From positions 1 through 24,750 of IMG/VR virus record IMGVR_UViG_3300035157_000266: a stretch of DNA of 24,750 nt; one strand, 5' to 3'. The notes under the pieces are model-generated. The model was given only the letters and a program-made list of their open reading frames with translations, was not told the origin of the DNA and made no database searches. Below, in pieces: positions 9,809 to 18,974 of this stretch (the stretch's first letter is position 1; the number at the start of each line of letters is the position of its first letter). Made by a program: the position numbers and the translations under genes. The stretch comes from a virus.

Positions 9809-12800
9809 TTATGTTGCCTCTAGGGCTTTTACTTTTGCTGATAGTTCTTTAATGGCATTAACCAAGACAGGAACTAACCTCTCATACTTAAGACCATAAG
9901 CTGTGTCATCTTCATTTAGATTGACTACGAGCATGTCGTCTTTCTTACTAGCAAAGCCATCAGCTTGCTCTATTGCTAGTACATCTTGTGCTAAGAAACC
10001 AATATGTTGCCTTGCTCTTTTCTTTGAACCGTCTGGTGTACCTGCTGTTTTAACAGTACCGTCTTCATTATACTCGTCATACCAACAACGTTTATCCCAT
10101 CTATAGGTTACAGGTTTTAACTGCTCAACCCACTTTAAACCATGAGTAAAGTCAGTAATGTCTGTTTTATCTCGTTTATCAGATGAAGATATAGACGTAT
10201 CAGCACAATAGAAATCTGAGATATTGCTATCACCAAGACATACTATGTTACTAGAGGAGGTAATACTACCTGTTGGGCTGTTAACCCATCCAGCTCGATA
10301 TCCTAAGAATAAGTTGTTACCACCTGTAGTTACACTTGTTCCCGTGTTTCTTCCTACGAATGTATTATTACTACCATCAACTCCTGAACTACCACCATCG
10401 AGGTTACGTCCTGCTTGATAACCAATAGCTACAACGTAACTCATTCCATCACTAGCTGCGTACATCGATTCATAACCAATAGAAATATTGTTTGAACCAG
10501 TAGTATCCCTATTAGAATAATATCCAAGAGCAACATTGTAATTGCCAGTAGTTAGTAATTGAGCTGCATAAGTTCCTACAGCAATATTTGAATAACCAGT
10601 AGTTAGATTTTCTAAAGCCTGAGATCCGAATGCAGCATTACTACCACCAGTGGTGTTACTATTTAATGCTTTTTCACCAAAAGCAGAATTATTCCAACCA
10701 CTATCGTTTTCTAAAGCTTTATTACCAAAAGAAGTCCCATAAGCGTATGCATTAGAATCTGTTCCACCACGAGTTGCTGGATAGATGCTACCTACCGTTA
10801 TAGATTGAAGACCTTCGTCATCAGCCCAATAACCTTCACCACTACTATCAGCAGTTAGTATTTGTCCTGAGCTTGGTGTACCTGCGTTATCCTTAAGTAT
10901 GAAATTTACACCAGGAACTCTAAACTTCGTTATATTTGCATCGCCTATTGTTATTTCGTTATTAACTGTTGCTGAAGAAGCCTCTGTATCATAACCAATA
11001 CAAATATTATTGTCTCCAGTTTGTATATTATCTCCTGCATATCTACCTATACATGTATTACTATGACCTGTAGAGATAAGAGCACCTGCATTTGATCCTA
11101 CTGCTGTGTTGTAATAACCATTAGGGGAACCTGCATTACCGTCATTAACATTATATAAAGCCCATGCACCAATAGCTGTATTCTCTTTAGCACCATAGTG
11201 GGTATTATACATTGCCTGGTATCCTATGGCTGTATTATATTCACCAGTACCACCACCGTACATTGCATCAGCTCCTACAACTACTGTTTTTTGTTCAGTT
11301 GTAAGGTATTCACCAGCCTTTGTTCCAACTAAAGTGTTGTCACTTCCAGTTGTTATACTAGTACCAGCTCCGTAAGCACCAATAACAGTATTTTTTGTAC
11401 CTGTAGTGAGACTATAAAGAGTTTGATTTCCAAATGCAGCATTAGTACCAGCAGTAGATGCTCTTAATGCCTTGTGACCGAACGCGGAATTACTACTAGA
11501 ATTACCACTTTTATATGCTTCATATCCGACAACAGTGCAACTATCAGCAGTGCTAATACTATCGCCTGCATCAGTACCAGCGAATGTATTACGACTAGAA
11601 TCAGAAGAAGGAGAAGGAGCAGCAGCCCAATAACCTTCACCATTGGAGTCAGCAATTAATACTTGTCCAGTAGTAGGCGTTCCACCATTATCCTTGAGTA
11701 TAAAATTAATACCAGGGATTCTGAACTTTGCAACCCAATCATCACCTATAGTTACTTCGTTTTGAGCTGATGATGAACTTGGCTGTGCGTTATAACCTAA
11801 GCACATAACTCGCCATGTAGTAGTAATGCCTTGTCCAGCTTTATAACCAATCATGGTGTTAAACACACCACTGGTTATATCTTTACCTGCTTCATAACCA
11901 ATACATTCGTTTTGGTAACCACTAGTTATGCTGTATCCAGCATCCTTACCTATTGCTACATTGGTATGTCCGCCCGCAAGTGAATAAAGGGATCTATCAC
12001 CAACTGCTGTGTTGTAGTAACCACTTACAATACTGTATAGAGATGCAGCACCTACTGCAACATTACGACCAGTACCATAAGATTGAGTATTATATGCTTT
12101 CCAACCAATACCTACATTATAACTACCGTTATATATATTCTCACCTGCTTTATAACCAAAGAATGCATTGCTTGTTGGTGGGGTACTATCAATATTAGTT
12201 GCTATATCCGTACCAATATAAGTATTTTCGTTAGAAAACGTACCATCTGAAGCAGCAGCCCAAGTTAATCCACCTGTGTTACCACTTTGAGCAGTTAGAA
12301 CATAACCATTAGTAGGTGCATTAGATACTTTTAAATTAGCTTCATCAACTATGTTATCTGCAATAACAGTAGCTCCATCACCAGTAGACGTTACTTCTCC
12401 ACTATGGTTTGGGTGTGTATAGGCTGAAGCATCAGCCCAATAACCTTCTCCACTTCCATCAGCAGTTAGTACTTGACCAGTAGTAGGTGTGCCTCCGTTA
12501 TCCTTTAGAACGAAGTTAATCCCAGGAATACGGAATTTGGTTAGAGCTGAATCTCCTATCGTTGCTTCATGATCAACTGTATTGCTTGACGGTGTAGATT
12601 CATAACCAAGACAAATGTTATTTCTACCTGTTGTAAGCGTATTACCAGCTTTATAACCAATCAACGTATTGTCATAACCAGAAGTAACGGCGTATCCTGA
12701 GTTCATGCCTATTGATGTATTACCACCACCAGTAGTTGAACTATATAATGCACCTTTACCTAGACCAGTACCATTATAAGAACTAGTAGATCCAGACGAT

Positions 12801-14959
12801 CCTTGACCACAAGTATTACCTATGAAAGTGTTACCATAACCAGTGTTATATTTACCTGCTGCATAACCTATATAAATCTCACCTGTCGACCAACTCCTAT
12901 CTGAATAACCTGCTTGATAACCAATACTGATTATATACCTTGAATTATTATCATTACCATTACCGGCTTCATTGCCAAGAGATATACAATGAATACCACT
13001 ACCTCCATCTCCAGCAGTCGGTGTATATAAGTTATAACTGGTCGTACTCCAAGTTGAATTAGTATCTGTAGTCCAAGTAGTACCACCGAAACTAGTTGGC
13101 TTATTAAGGATTACAGCATCACCACTAGTAGCGTTCCAATCACTTTGTACGTTAGCTTCTGCACCTGCTGCAATACCATCTAACTTTGTACCATCAGCAG
13201 ATACGTCTCTACCATCAACTGTTTGGCTACCAGAGAAGGTAATATTACCTGTCATCTCTCCACCAGACTTAGCTAGTAAATCACCTGTAGCTGTTACACC
13301 ACCTTGCCAAGCTGAACCGTTATAGACTTTTAACTCATTAGAAGTAGTATTAAATACTAAATCACCAGTATGTAGATGTGAGGATGGATCTGAAGAACTT
13401 ATCCTATAGACATCTGAAAAGTCATTAACACTGCTGATGTTTGAAGCTACTGTATTAACATTAGCTATTGAACCAGCTGTAGTATTAACATTACTAATAG
13501 AACCAGCAACTGTATTGATATTACTGGAGTTTGAGTTAACAGCATTAATGTTTGTCTCATTACCAGCAACAGAAGTTACGTTAGAACTGATACCAGCAAC
13601 TGTTGTTACGTTGCTATTATTTCCAGCAACAGTATTGATGTTAGTTGCATTATTAGCAACTGCGTCAATGTTTGTTTCATTATTTGCTACTGCGTTGATG
13701 TTGGTTATGTTACCTGCAACAGTTGTGACTTCAGTAGCTTTAGGTGTAAGTCTATGGAATGTATAAGTATTTAATGTCGTAGTTGTCTCTACGATCATTC
13801 CATATGTAGCATTATATGTTGTGCTGTTATCTAAACCAGTAATGGTGACTGTTGAGTTACCGACAGTACCGTTAGCAATTGTTGCCACTCCTGATCCATT
13901 GGAGGTAAGGTTGCTGCTGAGAGCTTTAATAGATACAAGAGTTCCAGCGCCGTTATTAACGTCAGGGTTAGTGTTAGGAAAAGATGTTTCATTAGCTATT
14001 GGTACAAAACCACCTACATCATCAACAAGGTCTATTACACGAGCATCTATAGCTGCTGTAGTGGCTATCTTATTATCAGCTGCACTCCATGTCTCACCAG
14101 ATGTTATTTCACCAACACTACCTAGTTTGTAGAAGTTAGCATCAACTTCTGTTTCTGTGTAGTAGCGATTATCTAGTTGACCACCATCTAGCTCTGTCTC
14201 CGTATAATACCTACCATCTAGATCCGTAGATCCAACAGAGGTGACGTGACCCTGAGCTGTAACAGTAATATCCTGTAAGACATTACCATTACTATTATTT
14301 ACTGTTGAGTCAGCTCCAGTGACATTGTGGCTGATCGTAACCTGACCACCTGATGCACTCTTAGAAAGATCAGTACCAACTAGTACATCACCTTCTATAG
14401 CTGTATCAACTTTGCTATCTATACGTGCATCTATTGCACCTGATGTAGCAATGGTTGTATCATTTCCTGTCCAAGTTTCTGAACTTATATAAGTTTCTGA
14501 GCCTGTATCCCAAGTATTAGTATCGACATATGTCTTGTTTACTCCATCTGTACCAGCTGTAGGTGTACCTAGATTAGTAATTTTATTATTACCAATATCT
14601 AAGTCACCTTGCATAGCATCATCACCTAGTGTGGTAAATGCAAAAGCATCAACCTCTTGAGCTGTATAAAGGATCTGGTCAAAGTCATTATTCAGATCCT
14701 CTGCTTTAATTGCAGATCCAGGGTAGAATGTAGCTTTCTTAGCATCGTTATTCGTATCCCTGAATATTAGTATCGTAGAACCGTTAGATGGAGCCGTATT
14801 GAATTGAAGCGTTGTGGCTGTAGGAAGTGTATATGAAGTTGTGTTTTGGGTTGTACCGTTAACTTTTACCTTAACGTCAGCCGTATTTAAATATGGAAAT
14901 GTAAATGAATAGGTCGTTGTCGACCCATTCCCTGTGTATGAATTTGAGACTACTGCCAT
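9809..14959 (-). CDS. T7-type tail fibre with repeated modules and S74 chaperone
   Basis: The 1716-residue protein starts with the T7 gp17-like domain that fixes fibres to the tail (MAVVSNSYTGNGSTTTYSFTF to about residue 105). About 410-510 is a run of short N-x-VAGN-type repeats. From about 630 to 1590 there are many NTxIGxxAG units, as in YadA-like head repeats, arranged in three modules of about 268 residues, each closed by a block with LKDNxGTPxxGQxLxADxxGEGYW. The last 125 residues are an S74-type intramolecular chaperone (SSDKRDKTDI with Ser and Lys of the dyad, then HIGFLAQDV), which trims itself off after trimer folding. It is over three times T7 gp17 in length. It binds the host and is expected to evolve fast. 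Confidence 0.95.
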   Translation of the reverse strand: MAVVSNSYTGNGSTTTYSFTFPYLNTADVKVKVNGTTQNTTSYTLPTATTLQFNTAPSNGSTILIFRDTNNDAKKATFYPGSAIKAEDLNNDFDQILYTAQEVDAFAFTTLGDDAMQGDLDIGNNKITNLGTPTAGTDGVNKTYVDTNTWDTGSETYISSETWTGNDTTIATSGAIDARIDSKVDTAIEGDVLVGTDLSKSASGGQVTISHNVTGADSTVNNSNGNVLQDITVTAQGHVTSVGSTDLDGRYYTETELDGGQLDNRYYTETEVDANFYKLGSVGEITSGETWSAADNKIATTAAIDARVIDLVDDVGGFVPIANETSFPNTNPDVNNGAGTLVSIKALSSNLTSNGSGVATIANGTVGNSTVTITGLDNSTTYNATYGMIVETTTTLNTYTFHRLTPKATEVTTVAGNITNINAVANNETNIDAVANNATNINTVAGNNSNVTTVAGISSNVTSVAGNETNINAVNSNSSNINTVAGSISNVNTTAGSIANVNTVASNISSVNDFSDVYRISSSDPSSHLHTGDLVFNTTSNELKVYNGSAWQGGVTATGDLLAKSGGEMTGNITFSGSQTVDGRDVSADGTKLDGIAAGAEANVQSDWNATSGDAVILNKPTSFGGTTWTTDTNSTWSTTSYNLYTPTAGDGGSGIHCISLGNEAGNGNDNNSRYIISIGYQAGYSDRSWSTGEIYIGYAAGKYNTGYGNTFIGNTCGQGSSGSTSSYNGTGLGKGALYSSTTGGGNTSIGMNSGYAVTSGYDNTLIGYKAGNTLTTGRNNICLGYESTPSSNTVDHEATIGDSALTKFRIPGINFVLKDNGGTPTTGQVLTADGSGEGYWADASAYTHPNHSGEVTSTGDGATVIADNIVDEANLKVSNAPTNGYVLTAQSGNTGGLTWAAASDGTFSNENTYIGTDIATNIDSTPPTSNAFFGYKAGENIYNGSYNVGIGWKAYNTQSYGTGRNVAVGAASLYSIVSGYYNTAVGDRSLYSLAGGHTNVAIGKDAGYSITSGYQNECIGYEAGKDITSGVFNTMIGYKAGQGITTTWRVMCLGYNAQPSSSSAQNEVTIGDDWVAKFRIPGINFILKDNGGTPTTGQVLIADSNGEGYWAAAPSPSSDSSRNTFAGTDAGDSISTADSCTVVGYEAYKSGNSSSNSAFGHKALRASTAGTNAAFGNQTLYSLTTGTKNTVIGAYGAGTSITTGSDNTLVGTKAGEYLTTEQKTVVVGADAMYGGGTGEYNTAIGYQAMYNTHYGAKENTAIGAWALYNVNDGNAGSPNGYYNTAVGSNAGALISTGHSNTCIGRYAGDNIQTGDNNICIGYDTEASSATVNNEITIGDANITKFRVPGVNFILKDNAGTPSSGQILTADSSGEGYWADDEGLQSITVGSIYPATRGGTDSNAYAYGTSFGNKALENDSGWNNSAFGEKALNSNTTGGSNAAFGSQALENLTTGYSNIAVGTYAAQLLTTGNYNVALGYYSNRDTTGSNNISIGYESMYAASDGMSYVVAIGYQAGRNLDGGSSGVDGSNNTFVGRNTGTSVTTGGNNLFLGYRAGWVNSPTGSITSSSNIVCLGDSNISDFYCADTSISSSDKRDKTDITDFTHGLKWVEQLKPVTYRWDKRCWYDEYNEDGTVKTAGTPDGSKKRARQHIGFLAQDVLAIEQADGFASKKDDMLVVNLNEDDTAYGLKYERLVPVLVNAIKELSAKVKALEAT
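10815..12545 (-). repeat. Three repeated modules in the tail fibre
   Basis: A block encoding FRIPGxNFxLKDNxGTPxxGQxLxADxxGEGYWA recurs with its end near 12430, 11620 and 10815, about 805 nt apart. Between the blocks lie series of NTxIGxxAG repeats. The DNA copies have diverged, mostly at third positions, so the duplications are old. Confidence 0.88.
13430..13730 (-). repeat. Short repeats of about 11 residues in the tail fibre
   Basis: About ten units of the type N-I-N-T-V-A-G-N are encoded, with period near 30 nt. Such Asn/Val repeats fit a trimeric fibrous shaft. The antisense frame is open here only because of this repetition. Confidence 0.85.
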
Positions 14960-14989
14960 TTTTGTTCATTGTTATATTGCTTGGGTGAT

Positions 14990-17900
14990 TTATTTAAGTT
15001 TATACGACTCTTTGAATTTCTTAATTTGTTTATTTATCTCATTTGCTTTTTTATTATCACCAATTGAGCGTTGACGTGCTTCAAAGGTTTCTAAGTCTTT
15101 GAGTTTCTCAAGTCTTCTAATCTTATCGTGTGTAGAATTATCTTTTCTAGTCTTCTCCCATGCATACTTCTTAGCACCATTAAATAGTTTTCTAATCTGT
15201 TGACCATGGAAGGTACTACGAACATTGTACTGTCTACCAGCTTTCTTATCATTCTCCATATCAACTATAGATTGAATGATAAGAGGATTATTAAACAGTA
15301 ATTCTAATTCTTGTTCTAAGTTAACTAGACCGTTTGGACTGTATTCATGTATATAGCTTTGGAATCTAGATCTTAAGTCTGGATAATGTTTTAATGACAT
15401 ACCATTCTTAGGAGCTGTCATAAACGTTTCTTTTAAATCAATTCCACTTCTCATTAACCATTGTCTAGCTGGAGTAGGAGCAGTGTTGATGTTAAAAGGT
15501 AACATGGTATTAACCATTCTTGTTGACCAATCCCAATTCCTTATACGACTTCCATCTAGTAAATCCATCTTATAAGGAAGTAATTCACCATTAGAGATCG
15601 CATCAGCCCATAAGTTTCTATTACCTATACTTTGTAAGAATCCACCATTCAATTCTCTCATACCAGGACTTAGAGTTTTACCTAAATCATTTCTTAAACC
15701 AGCCCAAAGTAATTGATTATTAACTAGATTAGCAGCGTTCCTCATCTTAGCTCGATGACTACTACCTGTGAATATTTCTGATAAGTCATTCAAACCTGTA
15801 AGGAATGATTTGTTAGTTACGTTTTGAGCTACCATCCAACTTACTCTACTTAACCAATCACTAGTATGTTCATCACCCATTACTTTTTGAGAATCACCTA
15901 TATCAGCTAACAATGCAAGTATGCCAGCGAATGGTTCTAAGGCTTCATAGCTGACATACTTATCTCCTATCTTAATAGATCTTGGTTGCCATTTTGATAA
16001 TTGTGTCCAAGTTTCTCTTAACTCTCTATCAGGTGGTCCATTACCAGTTAAGTTACCTGCTAAGTATGCACCCGAAGCAAGAGATACGAAACCATATCCC
16101 ATAGCAGCTCTACCTTTAGCAATAGAAATAGCTATCTCATGATCATCCTGAGATTTAATTCCATACTTAATCATTTCTGGGTCATCCCAGAGTTTGGTCA
16201 TTATGTCGCTATGTTCTTTTAGATAACGATTTAAACCAGGTGTATATTTAGATGTCATCTTTAAAGCGTTGACACCTGTCCTCATAAAGACAAACCAAGG
16301 TCTTATATATGGAAACTGCTCAAAGAATCCTTCTAGGTTCTTACCCCATATATCTAATTCTTGAGTTAGTTTTGCTTCTGAAGAATGGAACTTTGCCATT
16401 TCATCTTGTAATGTTCCATCTGCACTCCAGACTTTTGATTCAAGATTCTTCTCTGCTTTATTAATAAGATCAGGTAGATCTCTATCAGTAAGAACCTTGA
16501 ATTGATCTACTGAGTCATAAACCTCATTAAATGCTAATTGTCTTTGTCTACCTCTACCTATTATTTGTGTAAAGGCAGCATCAATAGATGTTAATGCTCT
16601 TGGACCATAATTAGTGATCTTACTTTTGTTTATATTTCTAAGTACATCAGTAAAATGAACAGCAGTTAGATCACCAAGACTTCCTGTGTTTTCATAATAT
16701 TTCTTAGTTGCTTCCCATTCTAGATCTGACTTAGACATACGCACACCTCTCCAACCTTCAGGGTTAGCGTTGTATGCATCCCAATTAGCTTTTGCAACTT
16801 GCCACGATTCACCCATAGCAGATCGCATACCTTCTAAGTTTGCTAAAGCACCTCTCCATACCTTGTCATTACCAGTTAATAAACCTCCAATAAACATTGA
16901 TGAAGGTGTAAGAACGGTTTGCATGCCAGTTCCTATAAATGCTCTAGTTTGAGTACGAATACCAGATAACATTGAGTTGATACCCATTGTTGCCAGCTCT
17001 TCTACAAAGGCTGGTGTATCTTTAGTACCGAATGGTCCTCCCCATAGTTTCTTTTTAAAGAAAGCTTCTAGGTCTTTAAATTTCTGACCATCAGCACCAC
17101 CACCAACAGCTGTGTAATGGATGAATTCAGCTAATAGTTCATCATTAGCGTCATTTTTAATAAGGTTTTTAAACTGATCCCAATCTTTTCTTACATTAGT
17201 AACAGCCTTACCCATTGCTTCTTTATACTCTTCAACCCCGCCAAACTGACGTAGATCCCAAGAACTAGTAGCTGATGCTTCCTTACGCCAAGTTCCTATA
17301 ACTTTATACCTTTCAAAGATATTATCTAGTAATGAACCTGGAGCTTTAAGATCAACATGTTCAATAAGTGTAGTACCTGCTCTTGCTATATCTCTAGCTT
17401 CAGAAAGTAACTGACCCATTACAACGTCAGCAGCTCTGACTTGCATATGGTTCAAGGTAAGAGCTTTATAGTTTTCACTGATAGGTGTTTCTTTTAACTT
17501 AGACAACTCACCTGAAAAACTATTCTTAACCCATTTACCAAGTTCCTCTGGCTCAACATCTATTAATCTAGAATGTCCATTATCACTAAGGAACTTTTGT
17601 AGTTTTGCTGCGATCTCTAATAAATCCTCTCTAGTTGCTTTAGTTTCAAAAGCAAGATATGAAGGACTATCACCAAGAGCTTTAGCGATAGCTAATACTT
17701 CACCATGAGTTGAACCAGGATTAGATACGTTTAATCTCCGTATGTTAGCTTCAGTGACTACTCCTTTAGGTGAGCCATCAGCTTGGTTGATATCGTTTCT
17801 AATAACATACTGATCTCTAATACCTTCTACTGGATTAGTAGAACTTGTAGATATAGCAGGGTTATCAGTAACATCACCACCCTTGTAGTAAGCAGGGTTC

Positions 17901-18973
17901 TCTCTAGGACTACCATTAGATAAATCAAATTCTAATTGTGCTTCAGCTAGTTCTAAATGTGCCTTTCCGTTTTGACGTGTAGTAAAGCTTTGATCACGGA
18001 TTGGACCATAATCAATGGCGTTATCATTTGCATAGGTTGTGATTAACTCATCTTTATCTGCTTTAGATAATCCCTTCCATGACTTGTTTGGGTTCTCAGC
18101 TAAGAATTTAGCCTTTGTACCTTTTTCAAGGTCTATAGCTTTCTTGATATTATCAATTTGAATACTCTTTTCAACAGCATCCATACCTTCATCTGGAGAC
18201 AGGTTTAGCTTCTTAGCTTCTTTAATTGAATTTACTGATCTAGATCTTAACGCCCATCCTCCAGCTTCTAGGAAGCTACTAATAAGCGTACCAACAGCTG
18301 CACCTTCTCCGACGTTATACATCATCTTTTGAGCAGGTGACATATATTCTGTTGTAGCAAATGGACTAAGATGTTTAGACCATCCAGGTCTCATTTCTAG
18401 TACTGCAGCTGCTAAGTTACCTTCTTGTGATTGGTTACTGATGGCATCATAAGCAGCACCATGAATAGCATCTAATCCAACTCTACCTAATCTAGAAGTC
18501 TTACCTGCTTTAGTTAAATAGGTTAGACCTTTAGCAGCTGGTGCAACTCTAGTTAAACCTTTAACTCCCCAACCTACAACACCACTAACAGTAGCCATAC
18601 CTGCAGCAAACTCTGTTAAATGTTGCAGAGGTTTACCCCATTGGGTTTTCATTATTGGTTGGTAATCTATTAACCAAGGAGCTTCATACTTATAAGGGTC
18701 ATCAGGATTAGTAGGTTTATAGAAATCCTTATCAAAGAACTTAGGTAGTGATCCTATACTGTTGTACATATCAACTACACCACCTACTACAGCTCGTCGT
18801 AATTCACCTGAGTGGGATGGTTCCTCTATGTTCATACTAGGTGATTCTTTCTCCTTTGCTGCCTCTCTTTGTTTTAAGATCTCTGCCTGTTGTACTTGAA
18901 GCTCTTCTTCTCTTTGTTTAGCTTGTAGATCTAACTCTTCTTGACTTCTTAGTGGATAATCTATTGGTTCCAT
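14990..18973 (-). CDS. Internal virion protein, T7 gp16 position
   Basis: The 1327-residue protein has the length and place of T7 gp16 (1318), which is ejected first and forms the channel through the envelope. It begins with a charged coiled coil (EELDLQAKQREEELQVQQAE) and has moderately hydrophobic segments near 115-150 (GMATVSGVVGWGVKGL) and near 950-975 (MGYGFVSLASGAYLAG). I see no lytic transglycosylase motif at the N-terminus, unlike T7 gp16. The ATG follows the previous stop by one base, with a GGAG sequence upstream. The function is inferred from gene order and size. Confidence 0.85.
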   Translation of the reverse strand: MEPIDYPLRSQEELDLQAKQREEELQVQQAEILKQREAAKEKESPSMNIEEPSHSGELRRAVVGGVVDMYNSIGSLPKFFDKDFYKPTNPDDPYKYEAPWLIDYQPIMKTQWGKPLQHLTEFAAGMATVSGVVGWGVKGLTRVAPAAKGLTYLTKAGKTSRLGRVGLDAIHGAAYDAISNQSQEGNLAAAVLEMRPGWSKHLSPFATTEYMSPAQKMMYNVGEGAAVGTLISSFLEAGGWALRSRSVNSIKEAKKLNLSPDEGMDAVEKSIQIDNIKKAIDLEKGTKAKFLAENPNKSWKGLSKADKDELITTYANDNAIDYGPIRDQSFTTRQNGKAHLELAEAQLEFDLSNGSPRENPAYYKGGDVTDNPAISTSSTNPVEGIRDQYVIRNDINQADGSPKGVVTEANIRRLNVSNPGSTHGEVLAIAKALGDSPSYLAFETKATREDLLEIAAKLQKFLSDNGHSRLIDVEPEELGKWVKNSFSGELSKLKETPISENYKALTLNHMQVRAADVVMGQLLSEARDIARAGTTLIEHVDLKAPGSLLDNIFERYKVIGTWRKEASATSSWDLRQFGGVEEYKEAMGKAVTNVRKDWDQFKNLIKNDANDELLAEFIHYTAVGGGADGQKFKDLEAFFKKKLWGGPFGTKDTPAFVEELATMGINSMLSGIRTQTRAFIGTGMQTVLTPSSMFIGGLLTGNDKVWRGALANLEGMRSAMGESWQVAKANWDAYNANPEGWRGVRMSKSDLEWEATKKYYENTGSLGDLTAVHFTDVLRNINKSKITNYGPRALTSIDAAFTQIIGRGRQRQLAFNEVYDSVDQFKVLTDRDLPDLINKAEKNLESKVWSADGTLQDEMAKFHSSEAKLTQELDIWGKNLEGFFEQFPYIRPWFVFMRTGVNALKMTSKYTPGLNRYLKEHSDIMTKLWDDPEMIKYGIKSQDDHEIAISIAKGRAAMGYGFVSLASGAYLAGNLTGNGPPDRELRETWTQLSKWQPRSIKIGDKYVSYEALEPFAGILALLADIGDSQKVMGDEHTSDWLSRVSWMVAQNVTNKSFLTGLNDLSEIFTGSSHRAKMRNAANLVNNQLLWAGLRNDLGKTLSPGMRELNGGFLQSIGNRNLWADAISNGELLPYKMDLLDGSRIRNWDWSTRMVNTMLPFNINTAPTPARQWLMRSGIDLKETFMTAPKNGMSLKHYPDLRSRFQSYIHEYSPNGLVNLEQELELLFNNPLIIQSIVDMENDKKAGRQYNVRSTFHGQQIRKLFNGAKKYAWEKTRKDNSTHDKIRRLEKLKDLETFEARQRSIGDNKKANEINKQIKKFKESYKLK

Positions 18974-18974
18974 A

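Noticed and set aside
10815-13730. CRISPR array
   Set aside because: The repeats are protein-coding fibre units without a constant repeat sequence and unique spacers.
13437-14132. Antisense open frames opposite the tail fibre
   Set aside because: Their regular Leu/Val/Thr composition is the mirror of the Asn/Thr/Val repeats in the fibre; no start context or family.
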